A DNA stretch of 64,000 nucleotides from DASQZT01 sp963728965 (lineage in GTDB: Bacteria > Acidobacteriota > Terriglobia > Bryobacterales > Bryobacteraceae): positions 62,001-126,000 of the forward strand of contig CAVSMH010000002.1 of assembly GCA_963728965.1 (NCBI GenBank), read 5' to 3'. Under the pieces are notes generated by a model. It ran no database searches and was not told the DNA's origin. It saw nothing but the letters and a program-made list of their open reading frames with translations. Both the position numbers and the translations under genes were made by a program. Below are positions 52,996-61,452 of the stretch, one piece after another. Position 1 is the stretch's first letter; every line of letters starts with the position of its first letter.

Positions 52996-53132
52996 GTGCG
53001 ATGCAAATTGTTGCGCTGGTGACCATCCTTCCACTTGCATATCTCGCAGCCGCCAGTCGGTTTGTCGGAACGAGATTATGCCCAAAATGGTGGGAGCGGT
53101 TCATTCTCAGCCTGAAAGACAGCAACACGTAA
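52992..53132 (+). CDS. 46-residue single-pass membrane peptide, second of the pair
   Basis: This short frame starts with ATG inside the overlap ATGA and encodes one hydrophobic helix (QIVALVTILPLAYLAAAS) followed by a basic, Trp-rich tail (RLCPKWWERF). Size and shape fit a small membrane peptide such as a toxin or holin-like factor; nothing proves a role. It stands between repeats and phage remains. Confidence 0.35.
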   Translation: MSAMQIVALVTILPLAYLAAASRFVGTRLCPKWWERFILSLKDSNT

Positions 53133-53361
53133 ATGGCTGAGCGGCCTGTGTTGCGACACCCCGCCTTCCGCTTGTAGTCTGATTCGTTCCTAAGGCATCA
53201 CGTCAATACCTGTAATCGCAGAGCACGAGATCGTTGTCGTTCCACGGATAAGCCCGCGACGGGCGTGATGTTCCTGGTGGCGGGGTCGTACACGTAGTCA
53301 TCGCCCGCCGATTCCCTCGTCAACTGAAGCGATCCTGCGGGCCGCGTCTGCTGCCGGAGCG
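53133..53361. other. gene-poor stretch
   Basis: I see no gene, tRNA, terminator or clear repeat in this 229-bp stretch between the small-gene pair and the terminase remnant. A minus-strand frame at 53216-53311 reads DDYVYDPATRNITPVAGL, which could be a trace of another phage-like protein, but it is too short to call. Confidence 0.35.
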
Positions 53362-53971
53362 CGTCCGGACCCGCTGTTGACGATCTCGCAGTGGGCAGAC
53401 AAATACCGGACGCTCTCGCAACGCGCGCCCTCCGAACCAGGCCAGTGGCGCACCAACCGGACGCCGTACCTGCGCGAGATCATGGACTGCCTCTCGCCAG
53501 CCAGCATGATCGAGCGCACGGTGTTCATGAAGGGCGCGCAGATCGGCGGGACCGGTGCGGCAATAACTGGATCGGGTACGTGATCCACCAGGCGCCAGGC
53601 CCGATGATGGCAACACAACCCACCGTCGAGATGGCCAAGCGCAACTCGAAGCAGAGGATTGATCCTCTGATCGAGGAGTCGGAGGTGCCCCGGAACCTCG
53701 TCCACGATCCGCGCTCGCGCGACTCCGGCAACACGGTTCTCTCGAAGGAGTCTCCGGGCGGCGTGTTGGTGATGACGGGAGTCAACTCCGCCGTCGGCCT
53801 CGCTCGATGGCGGCGCGGTATCTGTTCCTGGACGAAGTGGATGGGTATCCCGGCGATGTGGACGGCGAGGGCGACCCGACCAATCTCGCGCTCGCGCGCA
53901 CTAGGACGTTCGCGCGCCGCCAAGGTGTTCCTTGTCTCGACGCCGAAGATCACCGGCATGTCGCGGTTCAC
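53362..53971 (+). pseudogene. phage terminase large subunit (GpA family) remnant with frameshifts
   Basis: Three frames read consecutive terminase segments: LLTISQWADKYRTLSQRAPS, LREIMDCLSPASMIERTVFM and KGAQIGGT in the first; NNWIGYVIHQAPGPM, IDPLIEESEVP and GGVLVMTGVNSAVGL in the second; and RYLFLDEVDGYPGDVDGEGD in the third, then KVFLVSTPKITGMSRF. Shifts lie near 53560, 53800 and 53920. The nuclease and C-terminal parts are gone, cut by the IS3 relic. This is a decayed piece of a tailed phage or GpA-carrying element. Confidence 0.8.
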
Positions 53972-54378
53972 CACCAGGCCCGCTCGCCGAGCCAAACCAC
54001 CAAGCGCCGGCTTCCGAGGAACGGCTGCCGCGCATACTCCTCGTCGATCAGCCGCATCAGCATGAGGTTCTCCGCGCTCTCGCCCACCGGCTCGTAGTAC
54101 AGGCCCGAACGGTTCACGCCCAGCAACTCGCACTGGCGCGGCAGGCTGATCGCAGGATGCACCGGTTCCACCAGCCGTCGCAGTTGCTCAGTCGAGCAGA
54201 CCGACTTCTTTTTGAGCGCCGCCTTTTTCCACTTCGCGATCTGGATCGGATGCACCTTGAACTGCCCGCGCCTTGAACTTCGGACTGTACTGCTTTCTCG
54301 TCGTCGTCATCGGCCTCTCCCTTCAACGACTCCGCCGAAAATCTTAGCTTATTCCTTGGTCTGAAATCTGGGGACCAC
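53972..54378 (-). mobile_element. truncated IS3-family element, orfB 5' part and orfA remnant
   Basis: On the minus strand the frame at 54255-53968 reads HPIQIAKWKKAALKKK, then RLVEPVHPAISLPRQCELLG and ESAENLMLMRLIDEEYARQP, the N-terminal part of an IS3 orfB transposase fused to the end of orfA. Upstream, MTTTRKQYSPKFKA in a different frame is the orfA start, so orfA has lost its middle. The catalytic DDE core is missing. It is inserted in, or abuts, the terminase remnant. Confidence 0.7.
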
Positions 54379-54379
54379 T

Positions 54380-54860
54380 ATGGTTCCAGCCAGCGGACCG
54401 CTGGAAGCCGCCGTGTGGGACAAGGTGATGCGCGGTCTGTCGACTCGCAACTACGGGCCAGTGGACAAGGATCTCGCCAGCGCATACGGTATGGAGAAGT
54501 CGACGGTGAGCGAGAACTTCATCGAAGCGAGCCGGGCAAAACTGAAGGAACTGATGGAGAGGCCGCTCGGCAATTTGCAGTTGTGCGCGCTGCTGATCGA
54601 TGGTACTCCATTCAGAGATCGTCAGATGATTGTGGCGCTGGGTATCGGCTGCGATGGCCGCAAAACGGTGTTGGGACTTCGCGAGGGCGCCACAGAGAAC
54701 GCCACGGTGGTGAGTGCGCTGTTGAGTGACTTGATCGGGCGAGGGCTAGATTTCAGTTTACCGCGTCTCTATATCCTGGGTGGTGGCAAGGCGCTTCCGG
54801 CTACCACGGGCATTACCCAAAATTACCCAAGTAAAAAAGGCTATGCTGTTGTATCTTATT
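54380..54860 (+). pseudogene. IS256-type (mutator) transposase internal fragment
   Basis: The frame from 54380 encodes the middle of an IS256-family transposase: GLSTRNYGPVDKDLASAYGM, EKSTVSENFIEASRAKL, LCALLIDGTPFRDRQMIVAL (first catalytic Asp in LLIDG) and LGLREGATENATVV. Both ends are missing. At the expected second Asp the text reads YILGGGKAL, so this Asp is replaced by Gly. The fragment stops next to tRNA-Ser; the terminal residues after 54800 are unrelated. Confidence 0.75.
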
Positions 54861-54868
54861 GGAAAAAA

Positions 54869-54958
54869 TGGCGGTGAGGGTGGGATTCGAACCCACGGAA
54901 CCCGCAAAGGTTCAACGGTTTTCGAGACCGCCCGATTCAACCGCTCTCGCACCTCACC
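54869..54958 (-). tRNA. tRNA-Ser (anticodon CGA)
   Basis: On the minus strand the gene starts GGTGAGG and ends CCTCACC, discriminator G and an encoded CCA (54871-54869). The anticodon loop CTCGAAA gives anticodon CGA, reading UCG. A long variable arm (TGAACC...GGGTTCC) and T-arm GTGGGTTCGAATCCCAC complete a class II tRNA. The 3' end faces the decayed mobile region, a typical integration point. Confidence 0.95.
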
Positions 54959-55262
54959 TCGAGTCGAACGCGTAGACCGGCACTGCTCATTTTATCAGAC
55001 CGCGGCCTCGATCAGAATCGCTTCGCCGCACCCCGAAAACACCGCGAGGGCCGCGGCGCAGCATTTCGAAGTCGCGACTTGAGCCGCACGACGGTGTTGT
55101 GTGTCCTGTATGCAGGACTTCGACAGTTAAAGAGAACATGATAGCTCCTTCCGTGGTAAGGTGGACCCGGTGTACGAGCATGTCTCCCACTTGCGGTCAC
55201 GGCTTCCACCGGGCAAGACATCCGGCGGTTCCAGTACCCGGGTGACGGGCCGGCCGCAAGCG
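54959..55262. other. intergenic region before modA with a possible structured leader
   Basis: No gene lies here. CCCGGTG (55166-55172) and CACCGGG (55207-55213) make a seven-pair stem with a 34-base loop just upstream of modA. It may be a leader structure. It does not match the molybdenum-cofactor riboswitch clearly enough to call. Confidence 0.3.
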
Positions 55263-56015
55263 ATGAGGCTGGGAGCGGTGGTGGCGGCAGCCGTCTTCTG
55301 CGCTGCCTGCTCGCGCCAACCGGCACCGCGGCAACTGACGGTGGCGGCGGCGGCCGACCTCAATTTCGCGCTGGAGGCGGCAACGCGGGAGTTCCGCCGG
55401 ACGTATCCGGACCTGGACCTTCGGATCGCCTACGGCTCTTCGGGCAACTTCTACTCGCAGATCCGCAACGGCGCCCCTTTCGATGTTTTTCTCTCGGCGG
55501 ACGTGGAGTATGCGAAGCGGTTGGCGGAGGCGGGGTTGGCGCGCGCCGATTCGCTCTTCCGCTACGGAGTGGGGCGGTTGGTGGTGTGGGTGCCGGCGGG
55601 TTCGCGGCTCGATCCGGCCACGGCGCTCGGCGACCCTTCGGTGGCCCACGTAGCCATTGCCAACCCCGAACATGCGCCCTATGGCCGGGCGGCTGAGGCG
55701 GCGCTGCGCTCGCTCGGCGTCTACGCCGCTGTTCAACATAAGCTGGTGCTGGGCGAAAACGTCGCCCAAACGCTGCAGTTCGTCGAAAGCGGCGCGGCCG
55801 ATGTGGGGGTGGTCGCGCTCTCGCTGGTGATCGCGCCGACTGTGCGGGGCCAAGGGCGCTGGTGGGAACTTCCGTTGGATGCGTACCCGCAGATCGAGCA
55901 GGGCGGCGTGATCCTTCGAGACTCTCCCGCGGCGCGGCAGCTCCGCGCCTGGTTGCTGGAGCCCGCGGGACGCGTCATTCTCAAACAATACGGATTCTAT
56001 TTACCCGGGGGATGA
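55263..56015 (+). CDS. modA: molybdate ABC transporter substrate-binding lipoprotein
   Basis: ModA binds molybdate or tungstate outside the inner membrane. From ATG 55263 the 250-residue protein has a lipoprotein signal ending FCAACS with lipidated Cys. The family motifs AAADLNFALEAATREF, GSSGNFYSQIRNGAPFDVFL and SADVEYAKRL are clear, along with DVGVVALSLV. ATG 55161 would add an unlikely tail. It is two bases from modB and heads the mod operon. Confidence 0.92.
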   Translation: MRLGAVVAAAVFCAACSRQPAPRQLTVAAAADLNFALEAATREFRRTYPDLDLRIAYGSSGNFYSQIRNGAPFDVFLSADVEYAKRLAEAGLARADSLFRYGVGRLVVWVPAGSRLDPATALGDPSVAHVAIANPEHAPYGRAAEAALRSLGVYAAVQHKLVLGENVAQTLQFVESGAADVGVVALSLVIAPTVRGQGRWWELPLDAYPQIEQGGVILRDSPAARQLRAWLLEPAGRVILKQYGFYLPGG

Positions 56016-56016
56016 T

Positions 56017-56691
56017 ATGGACTGGCAAGCGATCGGGCTGAGTGTGCGGCTGGCCCTGTCCACCACGACGATCCTGTTGGCGATCGGGCTGCCGGCCGCC
56101 TATTGGCTGGCGTTCACCCGCTGGCGATGGCGGTTCCTGACGGAGGCGGTGGTGGCGCTGCCCCTGGTGTTGCCGCCCACGGTTTTGGGGTTCTACGTGC
56201 TGCTGGCGATCGGGCCGCGCAGCCCGGTGGGCGCGTTATACGGCCGATTGACGGGGGGCATGCTTCCGTTTTCCTTTCAGGGGCTGTTGCTGGCTTCGGT
56301 TCTGTACAGCCTGCCGTTCACCGTGCAGCCCGCAGCATCGGCGTTCGCGGCGGTGGATCGCCAACTGCTCGAAGCGTCCTGGTGTCTGGGGGTCTCACGC
56401 TTCTCTACGTTTCTTCGGGTGGTGGTCCCTTTGTCGCTGCCAGGCATCGCTACGGGCGCGATTCTCACGTTCGCGCACACGCTCGGGGAATTCGGCGTGG
56501 TGCTGATGGTCGGTGGGAACATCGCCGGGGTGACGCGGACAGTCTCGATTTCCATCTACGACCAGGTGCAGGCGCTGAACTATGCCACGGCGGCGCGCAC
56601 GTCGCTGTTTTTGCTGGCCGTCTCGTTCGGAGTGCTGTCGCTCACTTATTCCTTGCGGCGGCGGATCTGGAGCGTATGGCCGATGAACTGA
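56017..56691 (+). CDS. modB: molybdate ABC transporter permease
   Basis: This 224-residue inner-membrane permease has five to six helices, the ATPase-coupling EAA-like loop LEASWCLGVSRFSTFLRVVV and GFYVLLAIG typical of ModB. It starts one base after modA and overlaps modC by 16 bp, so the three are one transcription unit. Confidence 0.92.
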   Translation: MDWQAIGLSVRLALSTTTILLAIGLPAAYWLAFTRWRWRFLTEAVVALPLVLPPTVLGFYVLLAIGPRSPVGALYGRLTGGMLPFSFQGLLLASVLYSLPFTVQPAASAFAAVDRQLLEASWCLGVSRFSTFLRVVVPLSLPGIATGAILTFAHTLGEFGVVLMVGGNIAGVTRTVSISIYDQVQALNYATAARTSLFLLAVSFGVLSLTYSLRRRIWSVWPMN

Positions 56692-57782
56692 ACTGCCGCT
56701 TCCGCAAGCGCCTTTCCTCGGGGTTCGACCTGTCCTGCGACCTCGTCGTGAACCTGGACCAATCGCCCATTACCGTGCTGTTCGGCCCGTCCGGGGCGGG
56801 GAAGACGACGCTGCTGCGCGCCATCGCCGGGCTGGAGCGGCCGGATTACGGCGCTATCTCGTTTCGCGGGCGCGACTGGTACCGTTCCAACGGCAGAATC
56901 GACCTGCCGCCGCAAAGACGGCGCGCAGGCTTCCTGTTTCAGGAGTACGCGCTGTTTCCGCATCTGAAGGTGGGCATGAACGTGGCGTTTGCGGCGCGGC
57001 CGGAGCGTGCCAAAGCGTTGATCAAGGCATTCGGCCTGGGCCGCTTCGCCGCGCAAAAACCGCGTGCGCTTTCCGGAGGCCAACAGCAACGCGTGGCGCT
57101 GGCGCGAGCGCTGGCCGCCGACCCGGCCCTGCTCCTGCTCGACGAGCCTCTGGCTGCGCTGGACGCACCCACGCGCACCGCGACGCGGCGACAGTTGCGG
57201 CGGATGCTGCTCGATGGCGCCGTGCCTGCCATTGTCGTAACCCACGACCGCATGGAGGCCGTGGCGCTGGGCGACTGGATGGCGGTGATCGTGGGGGGAC
57301 GCATCCGGCAGTTCGCTCCGGTGCAGGAGGTATTCCGCCACCCCGTGGACGCGCAGGTGGCAGAGGCAGTGGGAATGGAAAACGTGCTGCCGGCCCGCAT
57401 TGTAGGGCACGAAGGCGGGCTGGCAACGCTCGAGGTCGGCGGCCGCCGGTTGCAATGCATCGACGCTGCGGAGTCCGGCGCCGTCTACGCCTGTATCCGG
57501 GCCGAGGATGTGGCCATTTCGCGCGACGCCGGCCAGCACACAAGCGTGCGCAACCGGCTGGCCGCCCGCGTGATCTCGGTGGTGCACGAAGGGCCGTTGG
57601 CAAGGGTGGAACTCGACTGCGGATTTGCGCTGGTAGCGGTCATCACCACGCAATCCGCGAGCGATCTCGCGCTCGAAGCGGGTGACGCGGTTTGCGCCTC
57701 CCTGAAAACCACTGCCGTACACATTACCGCCGCGTGCCATACTGGAACTTCTCCCGCAAACCCCGATGTTTTCCTATTCTGA
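56676..57782 (+). CDS. modC: molybdate ABC transporter ATP-binding protein
   Basis: ModC of 368 residues powers molybdate uptake. Walker A GPSGAGKTT (37-45), signature LSGGQQQRVALARAL and Walker B LLLLDEPLAALD are present. The C-terminal ~130 residues look like the MOP/TOBE metal-sensing domain. I place the start at ATG 56676 (GGAG upstream); the longer open frame from 56103 lies inside modB. The stop overlaps the lysA start by 17 bp. Confidence 0.9.
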   Translation: MADELNCRFRKRLSSGFDLSCDLVVNLDQSPITVLFGPSGAGKTTLLRAIAGLERPDYGAISFRGRDWYRSNGRIDLPPQRRRAGFLFQEYALFPHLKVGMNVAFAARPERAKALIKAFGLGRFAAQKPRALSGGQQQRVALARALAADPALLLLDEPLAALDAPTRTATRRQLRRMLLDGAVPAIVVTHDRMEAVALGDWMAVIVGGRIRQFAPVQEVFRHPVDAQVAEAVGMENVLPARIVGHEGGLATLEVGGRRLQCIDAAESGAVYACIRAEDVAISRDAGQHTSVRNRLAARVISVVHEGPLARVELDCGFALVAVITTQSASDLALEAGDAVCASLKTTAVHITAACHTGTSPANPDVFLF

Positions 57783-59004
57783 GAACGATTTTTATTGCGA
57801 GCAGGTGCCGCTGGCGGACATCGCCCACGGCGTTGGCACCCCGGCTTACGTGTACTCCAGCCAGGCTATCCGCGACCACTACTGCGCTTACGACGAAGCG
57901 CTGGGCGACGTGCCCCACGAAGTCTGCTACGCAGTGAAAGCCAATTCTTCGCTCGCGGTGCTGGCCCTGCTGGCGCGTGCCGGAGCGGGCTTCGACATCG
58001 TCTCCGGCGGCGAGTTGTACCGGGTGGTGCAGGCGGGTGGCGACCCGGCCAAGGTGGTATTTTCCGGGGTCGGCAAAACCGCGGCCGAGGTCGAGTACGC
58101 GCTGGACTGTGGGATTCACAGCTTTAATTGCGAGTCTGAGGCGGAGTTGGCGCTCATTGACGCCCTGGCCGCCCGGCGCGGCGTGAAGGTGGGTTTCGCC
58201 ATTCGTGTGAATCCCGAAGTGGACGCCGCCACGCACCCGTACATCTCGACCGGCTTGAGCGAGCACAAGTTCGGAATCGCGATCTGCGAAGTGCCGGACG
58301 TCTACGAGCGGGCGCGGCGGTTTTCGAACCTGGCGGCCGAAGGCGTGAGTTGCCACATCGGTTCGCAGATTCTAGATCCGACGCCGATACTGGAGGCGGT
58401 GGACAAGGCGTTGGAACTGGCCGCGGCGCTGCGCCGGACCGGCCACCCGATTCGTTACCTGGACCTGGGCGGAGGGCTGGGCATCGCCTACCGCGCGGGA
58501 GAGCAGCCGCCGCCGATCCGCGAGTTCGCAACCAGCCTGCAGGGCAAGCTGCGCGAGAGCGGGCTCAAGGTTCTGATCGAGCCGGGGCGCTCCATTGCCG
58601 GGCCCGCGGGCGTGCTGCTCACGCGAGTGCTGTATCGCAAAAAGAACGGGCCCAAGCAATTCGTGGTGGTCGATGCCGCGATGAACGACCTCATCCGTCC
58701 GGCGCTGTACCGCGCTCACCACGATATCGTGCCGGTTCGCAAGAACCCGCTGCCGCCCATCACGGCGGACGTGGTGGGTCCGGTGTGCGAGACCGGAGAT
58801 TTCCTGGCGCGCGACCGCAAGATGGTTAACGCTATGCCCGGCGATTTCCTGGCGGTCCAGGCGGCCGGCGCTTACGGCTTCGTACTTTCTTCCAATTACA
58901 ATTCGCGTCCGCGAGCGCCGGAAGTGCTGGTGGAAGGCGCGGAGTGGCGCGTAGTGCGGCGGCGCGAGAGCTACGAGGACCTCATCCGCGGCGAGACGGT
59001 TTGA
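57766..59004 (+). CDS. lysA: diaminopimelate decarboxylase
   Basis: LysA removes CO2 from meso-diaminopimelate to give L-lysine. This 412-residue, PLP-dependent fold III enzyme binds the cofactor at K58 (YAVKANSS) and shows the glycine-rich loop DLGGGLGIAY, EPGRSI and PVCETGDFLA for the second subunit's active site. Overlap with modC means it is cotranscribed and probably translationally coupled, an unrelated pairing. Confidence 0.93.
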   Translation: MFSYSENDFYCEQVPLADIAHGVGTPAYVYSSQAIRDHYCAYDEALGDVPHEVCYAVKANSSLAVLALLARAGAGFDIVSGGELYRVVQAGGDPAKVVFSGVGKTAAEVEYALDCGIHSFNCESEAELALIDALAARRGVKVGFAIRVNPEVDAATHPYISTGLSEHKFGIAICEVPDVYERARRFSNLAAEGVSCHIGSQILDPTPILEAVDKALELAAALRRTGHPIRYLDLGGGLGIAYRAGEQPPPIREFATSLQGKLRESGLKVLIEPGRSIAGPAGVLLTRVLYRKKNGPKQFVVVDAAMNDLIRPALYRAHHDIVPVRKNPLPPITADVVGPVCETGDFLARDRKMVNAMPGDFLAVQAAGAYGFVLSSNYNSRPRAPEVLVEGAEWRVVRRRESYEDLIRGETV

Positions 59005-59375
59005 CGCGGTTACGGATGATATCGAGTGCGGCCATGGCACCGAGCCGTAGTTGACGATGGGTGGCAGCGGCCGCGGCGCCCAGCGCCGGACGTACTCTCC
59101 TTTTAGGGTCGAATGTTTCGGCCTGAATCGACGGACTTGAAAATGCGGAGGTATGGGGCGGCATCGGCGCCGCTGCCCGCCACCCATCGCCAACCGAGCG
59201 TGTCGTTGGCCAGCCGGCGTCCGCGAGCGTCGTGACCGGAGCACCAGAGCGCTGCGGAGGGGTGGACGGCAAGAGGTACGATTTTGGCACACGCGCGGGA
59301 AGGTGGCGGCCATGCCGGCTTGTCAAAGATGAGCTGTCTGCGCCACGAGCTACAATCGACGCTCCGGAGGTCACG
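59005..59375. other. intergenic region of 371 bp
   Basis: I see no supported gene. TACAAT (59351-59356) is a possible -10 for the next gene but no good -35 is at the right distance. GGAGG for that gene lies just before ATG 59376. The minus-strand open frame across this stretch has no recognisable motif. Confidence 0.4.
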
Positions 59376-60161
59376 ATGAACAGAAGGTCGTTGATGCAGA
59401 GGGTGGGCGGCGCGGCAATGCTTTCGGCCCTATCGGGTGAAGCCGCCGATGCGCAGTCTTCGGAGCGGAAGACCCGCTTGTACCGGCTCCAGTATCTGTA
59501 TTTGCGGCAGGGCGATCAGGGAACTCGCGTCAATCAATTCCTCTCCTCGCAGATGCCGTTGCTCACCCGGAACATCCACACCCTGGGGGTGTTCACGTCC
59601 CTGATTGCGCCGCATTCTCCCATGACGCTGGTGCTTTCGGGCTTCTCCGGCTTCGAGGAAATGGAATCGGCCGAGGAGCGGATCCGGAAGGACCCGGGCT
59701 ACCAGGGCGCGTTCGAAGAAATGGAGAACGGAGCGGAGCCGCCTTACGACCGGGCCGAAGTAGTGCTGCTGCGCGCCACCGATTTCTCGCCCGAAATCGT
59801 GCCGCTGAAGGCGAAGCCCAAAACGCCGCGGGTGTTCGAACTGCGCGTGTACCATTCGCCCACCGAGCGCCAGTTGCGCCTGCTGCACGAGCGGTTCGCC
59901 GGGCCCGAGATTGCCATCTTTCACCGCGTGGGCGTTCACCCGATTCTCTACGGCAACACGGTCGTTGGGCCGGGCATGCCGAACCTCACGTATATGACGC
60001 CGTTCGCCAGCCTCGCGGACCGCGAGAAGGCTTGGGACGCGTTCGGAGCGGATTCGGAATGGGCGAAAGCGCGCTCGGAATCGATCGCCCGAGGCGGCCA
60101 GATCGTTTCCGAGAACAATATCATGCTGCTGCGCCCCGCGGCGTTTTCACCCATTCAATGA
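59376..60161 (+). CDS. NIPSNAP-family protein with export signal
   Basis: This 261-residue protein starts at ATG 59376 (GGAGG upstream) with a signal-like segment (NRRSLMQRVGGAAMLSALSG) that resembles Tat. Two NIPSNAP-type alpha/beta-barrel repeats follow (FELRVYHSPTERQLRLLHER is the second). Members of the family bind small ligands and dimerise like ferredoxin-fold proteins; the role in bacteria is not defined. It is convergent with the small frame at 60177. Confidence 0.8.
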   Translation: MNRRSLMQRVGGAAMLSALSGEAADAQSSERKTRLYRLQYLYLRQGDQGTRVNQFLSSQMPLLTRNIHTLGVFTSLIAPHSPMTLVLSGFSGFEEMESAEERIRKDPGYQGAFEEMENGAEPPYDRAEVVLLRATDFSPEIVPLKAKPKTPRVFELRVYHSPTERQLRLLHERFAGPEIAIFHRVGVHPILYGNTVVGPGMPNLTYMTPFASLADREKAWDAFGADSEWAKARSESIARGGQIVSENNIMLLRPAAFSPIQ

Positions 60162-60176
60162 GCCGCCCGCGGCCTC

Positions 60177-60353
60177 TTACGGACGGCGGAATTCGTAAGC
60201 CCCGCTCGCGGTGATCAGCGGACCGCCGAGCTGCGCCGGACGGTATCGGAGCCGGCTCGGAATTCTGTAGAACTTCACAATCTGTCGACGAAAATCTTCG
60301 TCAGATCGGCAGGTCTGGCGGAGGCGGTCGGGTTCCGGCGGGACTTGGCGCAT
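60177..60353 (-). CDS. possible 58-residue protein downstream of the TolB-like gene
   Basis: On the minus strand, ATG 60353 opens a 58-codon frame that ends at TAA 60179-60177. It is basic, reading FRRQIVKFYRIPSRLRYRPA and GPLITASGAYEFRRP in its second half. No ribosome binding site is visible. It lies 30 bp after the TolB-like gene on the same strand. It could be a small gene or the tail of a lost one. Unrecognised. Confidence 0.3.
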   Translation of the reverse strand: MRQVPPEPDRLRQTCRSDEDFRRQIVKFYRIPSRLRYRPAQLGGPLITASGAYEFRRP

Positions 60354-60383
60354 GCAGACGCCGGAACAAAGGCGTGGCCGGAT

Positions 60384-61397
60384 CTATTTGGAGTCCGTCC
60401 ACCGGGCGGTGAAGATGTTGAACTCGTAACGCTCTTTTGCGTCTTTATCCGAGCAGAATACGAGGGTCTTTCCGTCGGGCGAAAACTCCGGAAACGAAGT
60501 GAAGCCGCCGAAGCTGGTCACGGGCTCCAGACCGGATCCGTCTACGTTCACCAGGTAAAGCTCGAACTTGCGGCTGTCGCAATCGTGCTTGTTGGAAGCG
60601 AACAGAATTTTCTTGCCGTCCGGCGTAAAGGTGGGCGCGAAGCTGGCACATCCAAAATCTGTGATGGTGCGCGCATTCCGCCCATCGGCATCGGAAACCA
60701 TAATCTCCATCTTCATGGGCGCGGTGAGATTGTCGGCGAGCAGCGACTTGTAGCGGGTCATGTTCTCCGCCGTTTTTGGATAGTTCGCGCGCCACACCAG
60801 TTTCTTTCGGTCGCGCGAAAAGACGGCGCCGCCGTCGTAACCCACCGTTTTCGTGATCTGCCTTTTGCCCGAGCCGTCGGCTTTCATAGTCCATAGGTCG
60901 AGATCGCCCGAAGCTAGAGACGTGTAGACCAGGTTGCCTGTCTTCCAGTTCACGGTCGCCTCGGCATCATAGCCAGGGGTATCTGTGAGGCGCTTCTCGA
61001 TCTTCCCGCGGTCGTCCGCCAGAAAGATGTCGTACCCGGCGAAGACGCCCCACACATATCCCCGGCTTCGGTCGGGAGGAGTGGGACAGGCATCGGCTGC
61101 CAGGTGCGTGGACGCGTACACGATGCGCCGGTTGTCCCCCAGAAAATATCCGCAGGTGGTGCGGCCTTTGCCCGTGGAGACGAGATGCTGGTCCGAGCCG
61201 TCGGCGTTCATGATGAAGATCTGGTCGCAATCATACGGAGACCGCGTCGTCTGGAAGATCAGCCGTTTGCCATCGGGGGACCAATATGCCTCCGCGTTCT
61301 GGCCGCCGTGAGTCAGTTGGCGAAGGTCGGTCAGGTAACTCGGCTGTGCCGGCAGAACAGCGCAAACCGAAGCGATCAGCAGGATCGTTCTCTTCAT
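60384..61397 (-). CDS. exported TolB/WD40-like beta-propeller protein
   Basis: This 337-residue protein has a Sec signal (ILLIASVCAVLPAQ) and repeated propeller blades of the PD40/WD40-like type: AYWSPDGKRLIFQTT, APTFTPDGKKILFASNK and PEFSPDGKTLVFCSDK. It resembles TolB-type propellers, which bind partners at the outer side of the envelope. I use ATG 61397; the longer frame from 61544 adds a non-conserved tail. No Tol-Pal genes are nearby. Confidence 0.82.
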   Translation of the reverse strand: MKRTILLIASVCAVLPAQPSYLTDLRQLTHGGQNAEAYWSPDGKRLIFQTTRSPYDCDQIFIMNADGSDQHLVSTGKGRTTCGYFLGDNRRIVYASTHLAADACPTPPDRSRGYVWGVFAGYDIFLADDRGKIEKRLTDTPGYDAEATVNWKTGNLVYTSLASGDLDLWTMKADGSGKRQITKTVGYDGGAVFSRDRKKLVWRANYPKTAENMTRYKSLLADNLTAPMKMEIMVSDADGRNARTITDFGCASFAPTFTPDGKKILFASNKHDCDSRKFELYLVNVDGSGLEPVTSFGGFTSFPEFSPDGKTLVFCSDKDAKERYEFNIFTARWTDSK

Positions 61398-61452
61398 ATC
61401 CGAATCTGTCAGTATACAGGTACCTGCCATCGTGGTTGAATGAGGAGACGTG

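Noticed and set aside
54959..55262. Molybdenum cofactor riboswitch before modA
   Set aside because: A hairpin is present, but the conserved elements of that RNA class are not recognisable by eye.
56103..56675. Upstream extension of the modC frame
   Set aside because: It lies inside modB in another frame; ATG 56676 with GGAG starts the conserved ATPase.
58982..59374. Minus-strand frame of 130 codons between lysA and the NIPSNAP gene
   Set aside because: No start context, no motif, and biased composition; treated as intergenic.
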